Source: Ignavibacteriota bacterium (GTDB taxonomy: Bacteria; Bacteroidota; Ignavibacteria; UBA10030; UBA6906). Taken from it: a DNA stretch of 43,388 bases. Below the pieces are notes generated by a model. The model did not search any database. It had not been told where the DNA came from and was given only the letters and a program-made list of their open reading frames with translations. The position numbers and the translations under genes were made by a program. The stretch spans positions 1 through 43,388 of the forward strand of contig JACRFA010000108.1 of the NCBI GenBank assembly GCA_016218065.1. Reading direction: 5' to 3'. This document shows, piece by piece, positions 12,691 through 21,118 of this stretch; positions within the stretch are counted from its first letter, which is position 1; every line of letters begins with the position of its first letter.

Positions 12691-15225
12691 ATGAAAAAGT
12701 CAATTTATACCACGATAGCGTTTCTGCTCAGTTCGATCATAACTGTCCGAGCATCAGCACAAGATGATCTCCAAGTCTCCGGAGAACAAACGCCGGGCGT
12801 CCGTCAGATCGGACTGAACTCCAATTCGAGCAAGTTCAACGAGTACCGCGATCTGCGCGACGGTTTCTTTATGGAAGGTCTGCGGCTCGACATCTTACAA
12901 CCGGAAAGCGGTTGGTTTCTGGATTTCAAGGGAGAGAGATTGTTGTTGGATGATCAGAATATTTTCGCCCGGTTCGGTAATCTCAACAGCCGTTGGAATA
13001 TCGTGATCAATCACAACGAAACTCCGCATCGCCTCAGCAACAAAGCGATGACGCCGTACATCGATCGGGGCGGCGGGCTGTTCACTGTGCCCGCGCAGGT
13101 CGGCATCATCAAGGACACGAGTGTCGCCAACGGCACGCCCTCGCTCGTGCCGACAGCCGCTCAGATGGCAGTCAATGATGCGCTCATCGCGGCGTATTTG
13201 GCAACGTATCTCCGTCCGCTCAGCCAAAGTACGCAGCGCGAACGCACGAAAGCGACACTGAATGTATCGGATGTCGGCGCATTCAATTTTCATCTCACAT
13301 ATTTGAACGAGCTTCAGAACGGTATGCGAAGAACGTATGGCACCATTGGCGATAGACCGCCGCGGACGCTGAACATTCAACTTCCCGAACCGATTGACTA
13401 CACGACTCGCGAGGTGCAAGCCGGAGCGGAATATTCCGGTAACACGATTCAGGCACAACTCGAGTATCACTTCTCGTCGTTCGAGAACAGAATCGATGTC
13501 TTGCGTTGGGAAAATATTTATTTTGATCCTGATGCGGGACGCGACTACGTCTCCACGCTTGCCGGCACCCCGCGCAATGTTTCAAGCTTCGGGCAGCGCT
13601 CACTCGCTCCGGATAATTTCTCGCACAGTGTTTCGCTTTCTGCCGGTATTGATCTCCCAATGGAAAGCCGACTCACATCCACTGCCGCCTTCACTCTCAT
13701 GCGGCAGAATGAAGTGCTGCTTCCGTACAGCGCCAGCACACTTGGCAGAGACCTATCAGTAGATAGTCTTGCATGGAATAATCCTCGCAAACTTCCGCGT
13801 GAGCGTGCAGATGCAAAAATTCAAACTTTGAGATTCGATCTGGAATATTCTATCAATCCTATCAACCTCCTGAACGTGCGACCCTACGTCAGCTACTTTA
13901 AGTTGGACAACAAAGGCGTGACTGCGCAGTGGCGATATGTCACTCAGGATGTTGCAGGCACCAACGGCAGTGTCGCGATCGTCAGCAAGGTGCGCAATCT
14001 TCCGTACGCGTTTGACAAACTCAAATTCGGACTTGACCTGAGGCACTACGTTCCCTTCTGGCGAACGACGCTCCGGGCAGGATATGCACGAGAGAGCATC
14101 AACCGGGATTTCCGTGAAGCAAAAACCGACGAGAACATCTTCGAGGCTTCTGTGCGAACGCGCCCAATCAACCGGCTGACTTTTTCGGCGGCGTTCCTGT
14201 ACGGCGATCGCAAAAGCGATGGGTACAACTACAAGGTTACCAGCGAAGCTTTCTGGTACACCTTTCAGGAAGGCGCCAATGATGTGGACAATCCACAATT
14301 CCTCTTTGCCAATCATCCCGATCTTCGCCGCTATGATGTTTCTGATCGCAAGAGGAATGAGCTGAAGCTGTCGGCTGCATTCATCGCTCTAGAAGATCTC
14401 GACGTGTCGGCTTCGTATCGCTATCGCAACGATGACTTCGCTTCGGATGTTGTGCCGGTCGCTCCTCTGGCAGGAACAACAGTCCCACTGCCTACTCCGT
14501 CTGATGCGAACGCGCTGACGCCCGGGCAGCAACTCGGGTTGCTGCGCGATAAGCGACAGAATGTTGGTCTCAATATTCAATTCGTACCCGCAGAACATTG
14601 GACGTTCATCGCGTTTTTCGATCGCGAGTGGACTGCTTCCGATCAACGCGGGATGGTGTTCAACGAGGGGTTCAGGAATGAGCCGAGCGAACCCACGATT
14701 CAAGGTCCTACTGCTCTCGGTCCTTGGACTGATCCCGGCGGCATTTACAATTCCAACATCAAAGATGTCACGAACACTGTGGGCGCAGGCATCGGCTACG
14801 AAATCATTCCCGACAAACTCCGGCTTCTTACCGACTTCAGCTTATCTGCCACCACCACAGATCTTTCATACACGGGCTTCGGGTCTGATCCTGCATTGAT
14901 CGGACGTGCGTGGGAGACTTTTGATTTTGGATTCAACAGCCCGCGGACAGTCAAGTTCAATCAGTCTGTCGTAAACGCTTCGCTGGAGTACAATGTGTTA
15001 CAGAATCTGATTCTCGGTCTGCATTATCTCTTCAATCATTACCGTATTGAGGATTGGATGCAGGAACCCGTTGGTCCGTGGGTTGAGCAGGTTGGCAGCG
15101 AGTTTTATTTGCGCGACACATCGCGAGACAATCGCTGGGGCAACCGCTTGGTCGCGTTCGGCAGCTACTTGGCGCCGAGCTTTGACGCGCATGTCGGGTA
15201 CTTGACGATGACGTACAAGTTCTGA
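12691..15225 (+). CDS. MtrB/PioB-family outer-membrane beta-barrel
   Basis: An 844-residue protein with a signal peptide (MKKSIYTTIAFLLSSIITVRASAQ) and a GGGAG ribosome site. The rest is alternating polar/apolar strands separated by long loops. It ends VGYLTMTYKF, the C-terminal aromatic expected of barrels inserted by the BAM complex. The N-terminal region (FARFGNLNSRWNIVINHNETPH) and placement directly after a decaheme cytochrome mark it as MtrB/PioB-like, the sheath around the MtrA-type heme wire. It is somewhat longer than Shewanella MtrB. There is no MtrC/OmcA-like lipoprotein gene next to it. The T9SS-sorted multihemes at 3766-5667 and 6716-8266 are the obvious candidates for an outside partner. 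Confidence 0.9.
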   Translation: MKKSIYTTIAFLLSSIITVRASAQDDLQVSGEQTPGVRQIGLNSNSSKFNEYRDLRDGFFMEGLRLDILQPESGWFLDFKGERLLLDDQNIFARFGNLNSRWNIVINHNETPHRLSNKAMTPYIDRGGGLFTVPAQVGIIKDTSVANGTPSLVPTAAQMAVNDALIAAYLATYLRPLSQSTQRERTKATLNVSDVGAFNFHLTYLNELQNGMRRTYGTIGDRPPRTLNIQLPEPIDYTTREVQAGAEYSGNTIQAQLEYHFSSFENRIDVLRWENIYFDPDAGRDYVSTLAGTPRNVSSFGQRSLAPDNFSHSVSLSAGIDLPMESRLTSTAAFTLMRQNEVLLPYSASTLGRDLSVDSLAWNNPRKLPRERADAKIQTLRFDLEYSINPINLLNVRPYVSYFKLDNKGVTAQWRYVTQDVAGTNGSVAIVSKVRNLPYAFDKLKFGLDLRHYVPFWRTTLRAGYARESINRDFREAKTDENIFEASVRTRPINRLTFSAAFLYGDRKSDGYNYKVTSEAFWYTFQEGANDVDNPQFLFANHPDLRRYDVSDRKRNELKLSAAFIALEDLDVSASYRYRNDDFASDVVPVAPLAGTTVPLPTPSDANALTPGQQLGLLRDKRQNVGLNIQFVPAEHWTFIAFFDREWTASDQRGMVFNEGFRNEPSEPTIQGPTALGPWTDPGGIYNSNIKDVTNTVGAGIGYEIIPDKLRLLTDFSLSATTTDLSYTGFGSDPALIGRAWETFDFGFNSPRTVKFNQSVVNASLEYNVLQNLILGLHYLFNHYRIEDWMQEPVGPWVEQVGSEFYLRDTSRDNRWGNRLVAFGSYLAPSFDAHVGYLTMTYKF

Positions 15226-15227
15226 TT

Positions 15228-15968
15228 ATGCAAGACGGGAAGTCCTTCTTGACGGAACTGCGTTGGTCTTCCTCAAACTCGGCACAATCGGTTTCGGCGG
15301 TCCCGCCGCGCATATTGCTATGATCGAAGAAGAAGTCGTGAAACGAAGGCAGTGGCTCACGCATGAACACTTTCTCGATCTCCTCGGCGCAACGAACCTC
15401 ATTCCGGGACCGAACTGCATCTTCATTGCCGAACGGAGTTGCGACAGATGCCACACTCACGAATCTTGGTCTCTTCTTTCTGAAAATCGGTGCGATACTT
15501 TACGGCAGCGGCTACGTGCTTGTTGCCTTCCTGCAAGGCGGACTGGTAGATGCACGGCATTGGCTCACGCAATCGCAGCTGCTCGATGCTATTGCGGTGG
15601 GACAGTTCACTCCCGGCCCCGTACTTTCAACCGCGACGTTCATTGGCTACGTGATACTCGGTTTCCCCGGCGCCGCGGTTGCGACGACGGGAATCTTTCT
15701 GCCGTCGTTTATCTTCGTCCTCGTCAGTAGTCCGCTTATCCCGAAGCTCCGGAAGTCGCCGCTGGCGAGCGGCTTTCTGAACGGCGTGAACGCTGCGTCG
15801 CTTGGATTGATGCTCGCGGTCAGCATTACACTCGCGATGTCTGCGTTGTCGAGTGTGAGCGCATGGATAATTTTCGCCCTTGCGGCTATAGTCGTTTTGG
15901 TTTGGAACACAAACGCCGCGTGGGTTGTTGTAGGCTCTGCGTTGCTGGGATGGATACTGGCGGGGTGA
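15228..15968 (+). pseudogene. chrA: Chromate transporter (ChrA-like), frameshifted and internally deleted
   Basis: Pieces of a CHR-family transporter appear in different frames. ATG 15228, two bases after the MtrB-like stop, reads MQDGKSFLTEL. A one-base loss near 15261 moves the frame to VFLKLGTIGFGGPAAHIAMIEEE..LIPGPN. There the match stops, and the rest of the first CHR half (about 130 residues in a normal ChrA) is missing. A third frame then gives TLTNLGLFFLKIGAILYGSG and QFTPGPVLSTATFIGY through to the stop at 15968, which is the second half. An intact two-domain ChrA is about 390 residues. The second half alone could in principle be made as a one-domain protein, but it has no good start, so decay is more likely. 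Confidence 0.85.
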
Positions 15969-16059
15969 TGTCTTCGCCTTATGATAGGAACGTCGTGTCA
16001 AGGCATTCTCACGCCCAAGCTTTGAGCGACAATTCCTTCCAATAGAAAATCCTGCAAAG

Positions 16060-16080
16060 AATAGATATTTGTTCTATATT
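16060..16080. promoter_or_regulatory. AT-rich imperfect inverted repeat, candidate ArsR operator
   Basis: ATAGA (16061-16065) and TCTAT (16073-16077) flank a 7-base spacer in the AT-rich stretch upstream of the ArsR gene. ArsR/SmtB-family repressors commonly bind such elements over their own promoter. The match is short. Confidence 0.35.
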
Positions 16081-16118
16081 GTTGCGCACTTTCTAAACTC
16101 ATAAACCGTGAAACAGTG

Positions 16119-16445
16119 ATGGCAACCAGCAACGAGATATTCGGTCTCCACGCAGAAGTCTGCAAGACACTTTCCCACCCGAAGCGGTTGGAGATACTCA
16201 GCATCTTGCGCGATGATGAAATGGCTGCAGGCGACATCGTCAACAAAATGAAAATCTCGAAGGCGAACGTTTCGCAGCACCTCACACTCATGCGAAACGC
16301 GGGCATTCTCGAAGCCCGTCGTGATGGAGTCAACATCTATTACCGCATCTCCAGTCCGAAGGTGATTCAGGCGTGCGACCTGATGCGCGAGGTGCTAATG
16401 GACAATCACACGAAGAAAGAGAAACTCTTTCGGAAAGCGGGATAA
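16119..16445 (+). CDS. ArsR/SmtB family regulator, possibly sulfide/persulfide-sensing
   Basis: A 108-residue winged-helix repressor. CKTLSHPKRLEILSIL and SKANVSQHLTLMRNAGILEARRDG are the family's DNA-binding core; NIYYRISSPKVIQACDLM is the end. A GTG directly before (16116) is an alternative start. The metal-binding ELCVCDL motif of arsenic sensors is replaced by EMAAGDIV, so it is not an ArsR-type metal sensor. Only two cysteines occur, Cys15 and Cys86. Persulfide sensors of the SqrR/BigR group also use a cysteine pair, though at different positions. It overlaps no gene but ends five bases before an SQR-like flavoprotein gene, which it very likely controls. Confidence 0.88.
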   Translation: MATSNEIFGLHAEVCKTLSHPKRLEILSILRDDEMAAGDIVNKMKISKANVSQHLTLMRNAGILEARRDGVNIYYRISSPKVIQACDLMREVLMDNHTKKEKLFRKAG

Positions 16446-16450
16446 ACGAT

Positions 16451-17692
16451 ATGAACGGAAAGACCATTCTGGTTCTTGGCGGTGGCGTTGGGGGCATTGT
16501 CGTCGCCAACGAACTGCGACGCAAGCTTTCTGCGTCCAACAAAATCATTCTTGTCGAAAAGAATAGAGACCACGCGTTCGCCCCATCCTTCCTCTGGCTC
16601 ATGACCGGAGACCGCCAGCCGCAAAAGATCATAGCTCCGTTGCGTACGCTCGTCCGCAAGGGAGTTGAGATCGTGTACGGCAACGCCATTGCCATTGATG
16701 TGATAAATCGAGAAGTGAGAACGACGGAAGGATCGTTCGGCTACGATTATCTTGTGATCGCGCTCGGCGCCGAGCTTGCGCCGGAAACGATTCCGGGATT
16801 GAAGGAGACCGCGTATTCGTTCTACTCTTTCGATGAAGCGCAAAGGCTGCGAGACGCGCTCAGGCAATTCAAGGGCGGAACAGTCGCCGTGGTTGTGAGC
16901 GCGCTTCCGTACAAATGTCCGGGCGCGCCGCATGAAGCCGCAATGCTTGTCGCCGATTTCTTCCGGAAGGGTGGACTCAAGGAAAAAGTTTCGCTGCACT
17001 TGTACACGCCCGAACCGCAGCCGATGCCTGTGGCAGGACCGCAGCTTGGCGATGCAGTCAAGCAGATGCTTGCGTCGAAAGGAATTTCGTTCCATCCTCT
17101 TCACAAGCTTGCTTCGGTGAAGTCTGAGAACAGCGAGCTTCTGTTTGACGAAAAGGAATCGGTCCGGTTCGATCTGTTGATTGCTGTTCCACCACATCGT
17201 GCGCCGCGGATTGTTCGTGATGCCGGACTGGCAAACGAAGCCGGCTGGGTTCCCGTTGATCGCTTCACGCTGCGAACAAAACACGAACGCGTGTTTGCCG
17301 TCGGCGACATCACTGCGATCAGCATCCCGGGTCGGTGGAAATCGGATGTGCCGATGATGTTGCCGAAAGCCGGCGTGTTCGCGCACACGCAAGCGGAGAT
17401 CGTCGCCGAGCGCATCAGCGACGAGATCGCTGGACGCGTTCCACATGCTCAGTTTTGCGGCGAAGGCTATTGCATGCTCGAAGCAGGAGAGGGACTCGCC
17501 GGCTTTGCGTACGGAGATTTCTTTGGCGACCCGAATCCGCGGCTCGAACTGCGAAACATGGGTCGAGCGTGGCATCTCGGCAAAGTGTTGTTCGAGCAAT
17601 GGTGGCTTGCGCCGTTCGGGATTCGCAAGTCCGTTCTGCACTCCGCGTTATCTCTTGGCGCGAAAACTCTCAAGATTCCTGTGAGCGTATGA
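16451..17692 (+). CDS. SQR/FccB-like FAD-dependent oxidoreductase
   Basis: A 413-residue flavoprotein. ATG 16451 was chosen over the longer open frame because it begins the nucleotide-binding fold directly (KTILVLGGGVGGIVVANELRR). A second family mark is VFAVGDITAI near residue 282. Cys156 lies in PYKCPGAPHEAAML, and Cys336 and Cys341 in QFCGEGYCML. In sulfide:quinone oxidoreductases and flavocytochrome c sulfide dehydrogenase, cysteines at about these places form the redox-active disulfide. The first of the three SQR cysteines (near residue 124) is absent, as in FccB. The likely reaction is oxidation of sulfide or persulfide with electrons passed to quinone or a cytochrome. ArsR and DsrE-like neighbours support a sulfur role. 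Confidence 0.85.
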   Translation: MNGKTILVLGGGVGGIVVANELRRKLSASNKIILVEKNRDHAFAPSFLWLMTGDRQPQKIIAPLRTLVRKGVEIVYGNAIAIDVINREVRTTEGSFGYDYLVIALGAELAPETIPGLKETAYSFYSFDEAQRLRDALRQFKGGTVAVVVSALPYKCPGAPHEAAMLVADFFRKGGLKEKVSLHLYTPEPQPMPVAGPQLGDAVKQMLASKGISFHPLHKLASVKSENSELLFDEKESVRFDLLIAVPPHRAPRIVRDAGLANEAGWVPVDRFTLRTKHERVFAVGDITAISIPGRWKSDVPMMLPKAGVFAHTQAEIVAERISDEIAGRVPHAQFCGEGYCMLEAGEGLAGFAYGDFFGDPNPRLELRNMGRAWHLGKVLFEQWWLAPFGIRKSVLHSALSLGAKTLKIPVSV

Positions 17693-17734
17693 TCGCTCTC
17701 GTTGTCGTTCTATCAAACAATCCAAGGAAACAAA

Positions 17735-18088
17735 ATGAGCATTCTCATTCTTATTAACGATGCACCTTATGGCACTGAAAAAGCATACAATGGACTTCGG
17801 TTGGCGATGACGCTGCAAAAGGAACATCCGACAGTTCAGGTAAATGTGTTTCTCATGGCCGACGCGGTTGGCTGTGCACTTCCCAATCAGAACACGCCGC
17901 AAGGTTACTACAACATCGAACGAATGCTGAAGTCCGTTCTCGCGAAGGGAGGAAAAGTAAAAGCATGCGGCTCGTGCGCCGATGCGCGTGGAATCCGACC
18001 GCTATCCATCATCGAAGGGGTGGAGATGAGCAACATGTCGGAGCTGGCGCAATGGACGGTCGATGCAGAGAAGGTGTTCACGTTCTGA
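17735..18088 (+). CDS. DsrE family protein
   Basis: A 117-residue small alpha/beta protein starting at ATG 17735 behind AAGGAAA; the frame is open a little further upstream without a ribosome site. ILINDAPYGTEKAYNGLRLA and the cysteine-bearing loops GC47ALPNQ and KAC78GSC81ADARGI identify the DsrE/TusD-like group, whose cysteines carry or transfer persulfide sulfur. It lies 42 bases behind the SQR-like gene and is probably in the same transcript. A role as sulfur acceptor or carrier for the flavoprotein is the simplest reading, inferred from neighbours and family. Confidence 0.85.
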   Translation: MSILILINDAPYGTEKAYNGLRLAMTLQKEHPTVQVNVFLMADAVGCALPNQNTPQGYYNIERMLKSVLAKGGKVKACGSCADARGIRPLSIIEGVEMSNMSELAQWTVDAEKVFTF

Positions 18089-18631
18089 TCCCTAACATCT
18101 GTCAGTCGCCTCTTCAGGAATTCATGGACACTGCTTGACCGCGGAAATCCATGAACGCTTTCTCAAGTTCTCTGCTCGCGACGCATACTCGACGCTCGTA
18201 CTCAAGTTTTTACTTGATTCCAGTCATCCATTTACTTTATTTGTTGCGGCAAAAAGAAATCTTCACGTTATCCTGCCCCAAGCCGGGGCGCCTATTCATA
18301 GACGACGCTCCGCGCCAAGAAAAAAAGCTATTCGTCCAATAATCACATTGCCGTGTTGGAGCCTGCAAACACGTTGCAATCAATCCTGAGCAAGACGAAG
18401 AATTTTGAAGCCTCCAATTTCACGACCGGCAGCAGCAACGACATCACCAGCACATCATAGACATTTGCAGTAAACTCAGAAGAGCCTGATCCAGATGAAG
18501 CGAAGAGTCTGTTGTCTCCGAACAGACGACTCTGCAAGTGGATATAGCCAATCGCGAAAAAGCACAGAAAGCAAATGCACAACTCAATCGGGTTTGTGCA
18601 AATCAATCACTCACACTCAAGGGGACTATCT
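18089..18631. other. Long intergenic region, no supported gene
   Basis: This stretch of 543 bases has no coding sequence I can support; a minus-strand frame at 18343-18606 is not protein-like. An 8-base inverted repeat (TTCATGGA 18121-18128, TCCATGAA 18148-18155) may end the DsrE transcript. A short GCCCC-AAGC-GGGGC hairpin lies near 18275. The right end must contain the promoter of the T9SS-sorted protein gene. Confidence 0.45.
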
Positions 18632-20839
18632 ATGAATTCACCGTTGTTGCGTACCGCTCTGCTTTTCGCTGTTGCAATGCTTCTCCGGACTACTGCCTCT
18701 ACGCAGTATGCCACTCCGACCATTGATGGCGCCATTGGAGCGGGGGAATATGGAACTCATACCGACGGACAGAACCAGCAAACCAGCGGCGGGCAGGTCT
18801 GGTACATGACGTGGGACGCGGACAATCTTTATGTTGGGATAACCAATGCCAATGTCGATGAGGGGGCTGTCATCTATGTTGACAAGACACCCATATTTCC
18901 TATTAACGGCCGCACCGATGCCGCAGGCACGCTTGTCGGACAGGGCTATGATGGACAGAACTTCGAGGCGCTACAGTTGAGAGCCGGCATCGTCATGTAC
19001 GTGAAGAACGGATATCGGGAATATCGGACATCGAATGGCAGCAACGGCTGGTCAGACGCAACGACAAACTTCGGCTCGTTTGCGTCGAGCGGCTCAAACC
19101 GGGAATTCTCACTCCCCTGGAGCGCCCTCGGCGGCAGACCAAACAGCTTCGCATGGTTCGGACTACTTGTGTACGCCGGCGGGACGTACGGACAGGTCCC
19201 GACCGAAAACAGCGGCAGCGGCGCCGCGCAGCGTTACTCTCGGTACTACCACATCAGCTCCACCGCGAATTCCAGCAGCGCAAAACCCTTTTCCGCGAAC
19301 TCGTATGTGTTCAATCAAACGACGGACGAGACGAACCTGGGCGCATTGAACGTGTTTGAATTCACGATGAACAGTCCGGGACGAACCATTACCCGCGGCA
19401 CGGGCGCTTGGGTCATAGCGAGAAATCTTGTCGTCACTGCCGGATTGGTCAACTTTGGCTCATGCCCCGACGCAGCCACAGTCGGCGGCAGCGTTCTCAT
19501 CTCCTCCGGCGCGACCATTACCCTCTCATCGGTTTCGGGCGGCAACCTCAATCTGAATGCTACATGGAGCAATAACGGTACGTTCAATGCATCCGGTCGA
19601 GCTGTGGGTTTCAACGGCACGGCACTTCAGAGCGTCGTCGGGACGACGACATTTGACAACATGAGCGTTAACAACCCGGCGGGGATCAAGTTGAATAATC
19701 CAATGGTCGTCAACCAGACTCTCACGCTCACAAACGGCAAAGTGGATCTTCTCGCCTCCACTCTGACGGTCGGAGCGATTTCCGGCGCCTCGTCGTCGAA
19801 CTATGTTGTCACCAGCGGCGCTGGGTCGCTGAAACACAGTGTGACCGGCGGAAGCAGTTTCCAGTTTCCGGTCGGTCCCTCGGCAACATCGTACAACCCG
19901 GTGACGATTGAACTGCAAAGCGGCGATCCGGCAGAGACGTTTTCGGTACGCGTCATCGGCAGTGTCAGCCCCTCTTCCCCCGACAATACACTCTGCGTCC
20001 AGCGCACCTGGGACATCGGCGAAACAACTGCCGGAGGGAACCATGCTACTCTCACGTTCCAGTGGGCGCAAGCGGACGAAGGCGCAAACTTCGCACGTGC
20101 GCTCTCATCAACATTCCATTACAATTCAGGATTGAGCCGCTATGATGAAGTTGCGCTCAATACCCCGGCAAGCGGGTCGAATCCGTATTCAACCACACAA
20201 GCGTCACCGTATCAATGCACCGAATTTTCTTCCTATGTCCTCGGGCAATCAGGCGGACTCCCAGTCCAACTCTCCTCTTTCACCGGCTCCTTCGTCAATA
20301 CTCGTGTCGAGCTTGATTGGCGGACGACGAGTGAAGTAAACAACTACGGATTCAATGTGCAGCGCAAAGCTGCGGCCGGCGAATGGAGTGTACTCGGATT
20401 TGTTGCGGGACATGGAACAACGAACTCCCCTCAGCACTACACGTTCTCCGATACAGCTCCTCTCGTTGGGACCTCGCAGTACCGGCTTGAGCAGGTGGAT
20501 TTGGACGGCACACTCCATTACTCCGATCCCATCCAGATCGAGAATGTAACGAGCGTGCGCGAGATTGCTCCCGTGAGATTTTTGTTGGGACAGAATTACC
20601 CCAACCCGTTCAATCCCTCCACGGAGATCAAATTCTCTGTAGAAGTGACGGACCATGCTTCGCTTGAGGTATTCAATACACTGGGACAAAAGGTTGCGAC
20701 TCTATTCGATGATATGGCAGAGGCAGGGTACACGTACAAAGTGCAATTCAGGGCAAGCACATTGGCAAGCGGTACATATTTTTACAAGCTGCAATCTGGA
20801 AAGAAGAGTGAACTCAAAAAGCTTTTACTTCTGAAGTGA
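18632..20839 (+). CDS. T9SS-sorted secreted protein with CBM9/DOMON-like N-terminus
   Basis: A 735-residue protein. ATG 18632 follows AAGGGG and opens a signal peptide (MNSPLLRTALLFAVAMLL). Residues about 22-210 (TIDGAIGAGEYG, then VWYMTWDADNLYVGI) resemble CBM9/DOMON-like sugar- or heme-binding beta-sandwiches. The middle is low-complexity and beta-rich. Residues about 560-640 (VELDWRTTSEVNNYGFNVQR) form a module common in secreted Bacteroidota proteins, and the last 90 are a sorting domain (LGQNYPNPFNPSTEI, ending KKLLLLK). It is expected on the cell surface. Function is unknown; the first domain suggests ligand binding rather than catalysis. It is convergent with the two-component genes. 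Confidence 0.85.
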   Translation: MNSPLLRTALLFAVAMLLRTTASTQYATPTIDGAIGAGEYGTHTDGQNQQTSGGQVWYMTWDADNLYVGITNANVDEGAVIYVDKTPIFPINGRTDAAGTLVGQGYDGQNFEALQLRAGIVMYVKNGYREYRTSNGSNGWSDATTNFGSFASSGSNREFSLPWSALGGRPNSFAWFGLLVYAGGTYGQVPTENSGSGAAQRYSRYYHISSTANSSSAKPFSANSYVFNQTTDETNLGALNVFEFTMNSPGRTITRGTGAWVIARNLVVTAGLVNFGSCPDAATVGGSVLISSGATITLSSVSGGNLNLNATWSNNGTFNASGRAVGFNGTALQSVVGTTTFDNMSVNNPAGIKLNNPMVVNQTLTLTNGKVDLLASTLTVGAISGASSSNYVVTSGAGSLKHSVTGGSSFQFPVGPSATSYNPVTIELQSGDPAETFSVRVIGSVSPSSPDNTLCVQRTWDIGETTAGGNHATLTFQWAQADEGANFARALSSTFHYNSGLSRYDEVALNTPASGSNPYSTTQASPYQCTEFSSYVLGQSGGLPVQLSSFTGSFVNTRVELDWRTTSEVNNYGFNVQRKAAAGEWSVLGFVAGHGTTNSPQHYTFSDTAPLVGTSQYRLEQVDLDGTLHYSDPIQIENVTSVREIAPVRFLLGQNYPNPFNPSTEIKFSVEVTDHASLEVFNTLGQKVATLFDDMAEAGYTYKVQFRASTLASGTYFYKLQSGKKSELKKLLLLK

Positions 20840-20882
20840 GTGATCAACCTCTTCTTCATTTTCGCTTCGTGTGCCGCTGACA

Positions 20883-20951
20883 ACAAAAACCCCAATCCCG
20901 ACTTACCTCGAGATTGGGGCCGAAAGGGAGCAACCTGCTGGCCGGTTGCTC
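20883..20951 (-). terminator. Intrinsic terminator preceded by a second hairpin
   Basis: On the minus strand, GAGCAACC and GGTTGCTC (20928-20951) form an 8-base stem. Then CCCCAATC and GATTGGGG (20890-20919) form another, followed by TTTTTGTTG. It lies about 190 bases past the histidine kinase stop. It could end that transcript or a separate short one. The plus-strand side has no T-run, so it probably does not serve the convergent gene. Confidence 0.7.
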
Positions 20952-21060
20952 AACATGAAACGCTACATCGCCAGCAATTCGCTTGGCGCGACAATTCCCT
21001 GAGTCTCAGCAGTGAATCTCGCGCAGTCGGCTATGAAAGTGAAATGCCAACCAGACTTAG
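20883..21060 (-). ncRNA. Possible small RNA between the kinase gene and its terminator
   Basis: No protein gene is visible here. Three stem-loops in a row (about 20970-20987, 20928-20951 and the terminator stem at 20890-20919) lie downstream, on the minus strand, of a promoter-like stretch (TTGACT near 21060) and of a full triple CTKAAG operator (21092-21118). The layout is that of a regulated small RNA of about 150 bases. It could equally be the long 3' end of the kinase mRNA. Confidence 0.25.
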
Positions 21061-21091
21061 TCAAGGTGAAAAGAAAGTGCGGCTATCTCAA

Positions 21092-21118
21092 CTGAAGAAT
21101 TTCTGAAGAGTGCTTAAG
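21092..21118. promoter_or_regulatory. Triple CTKAAG direct repeat, likely OmpR-family operator (site A)
   Basis: CTGAAG (21092-21097), CTGAAG (21103-21108) and CTTAAG (21113-21118), with the 11 + 10 spacing of sites B and C and the same CAA before the first word. The last word overlaps the TAA stop of the histidine kinase gene. Read on the minus strand, the sequence beyond the site (CAGTTG, then AGCCGC and TTTCTT) also matches that beyond site B. Confidence 0.5.

Noticed and set aside
15363-15968. Independent single-domain chromate transporter
   Set aside because: Its first 30 codons do not resemble the family, no ribosome site precedes it, and the other half of ChrA lies just upstream in another frame.
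18343-18606. Minus-strand open frame of 87 codons
   Set aside because: No family resemblance, no ribosome site, odd composition; it lies in a promoter-bearing gap.
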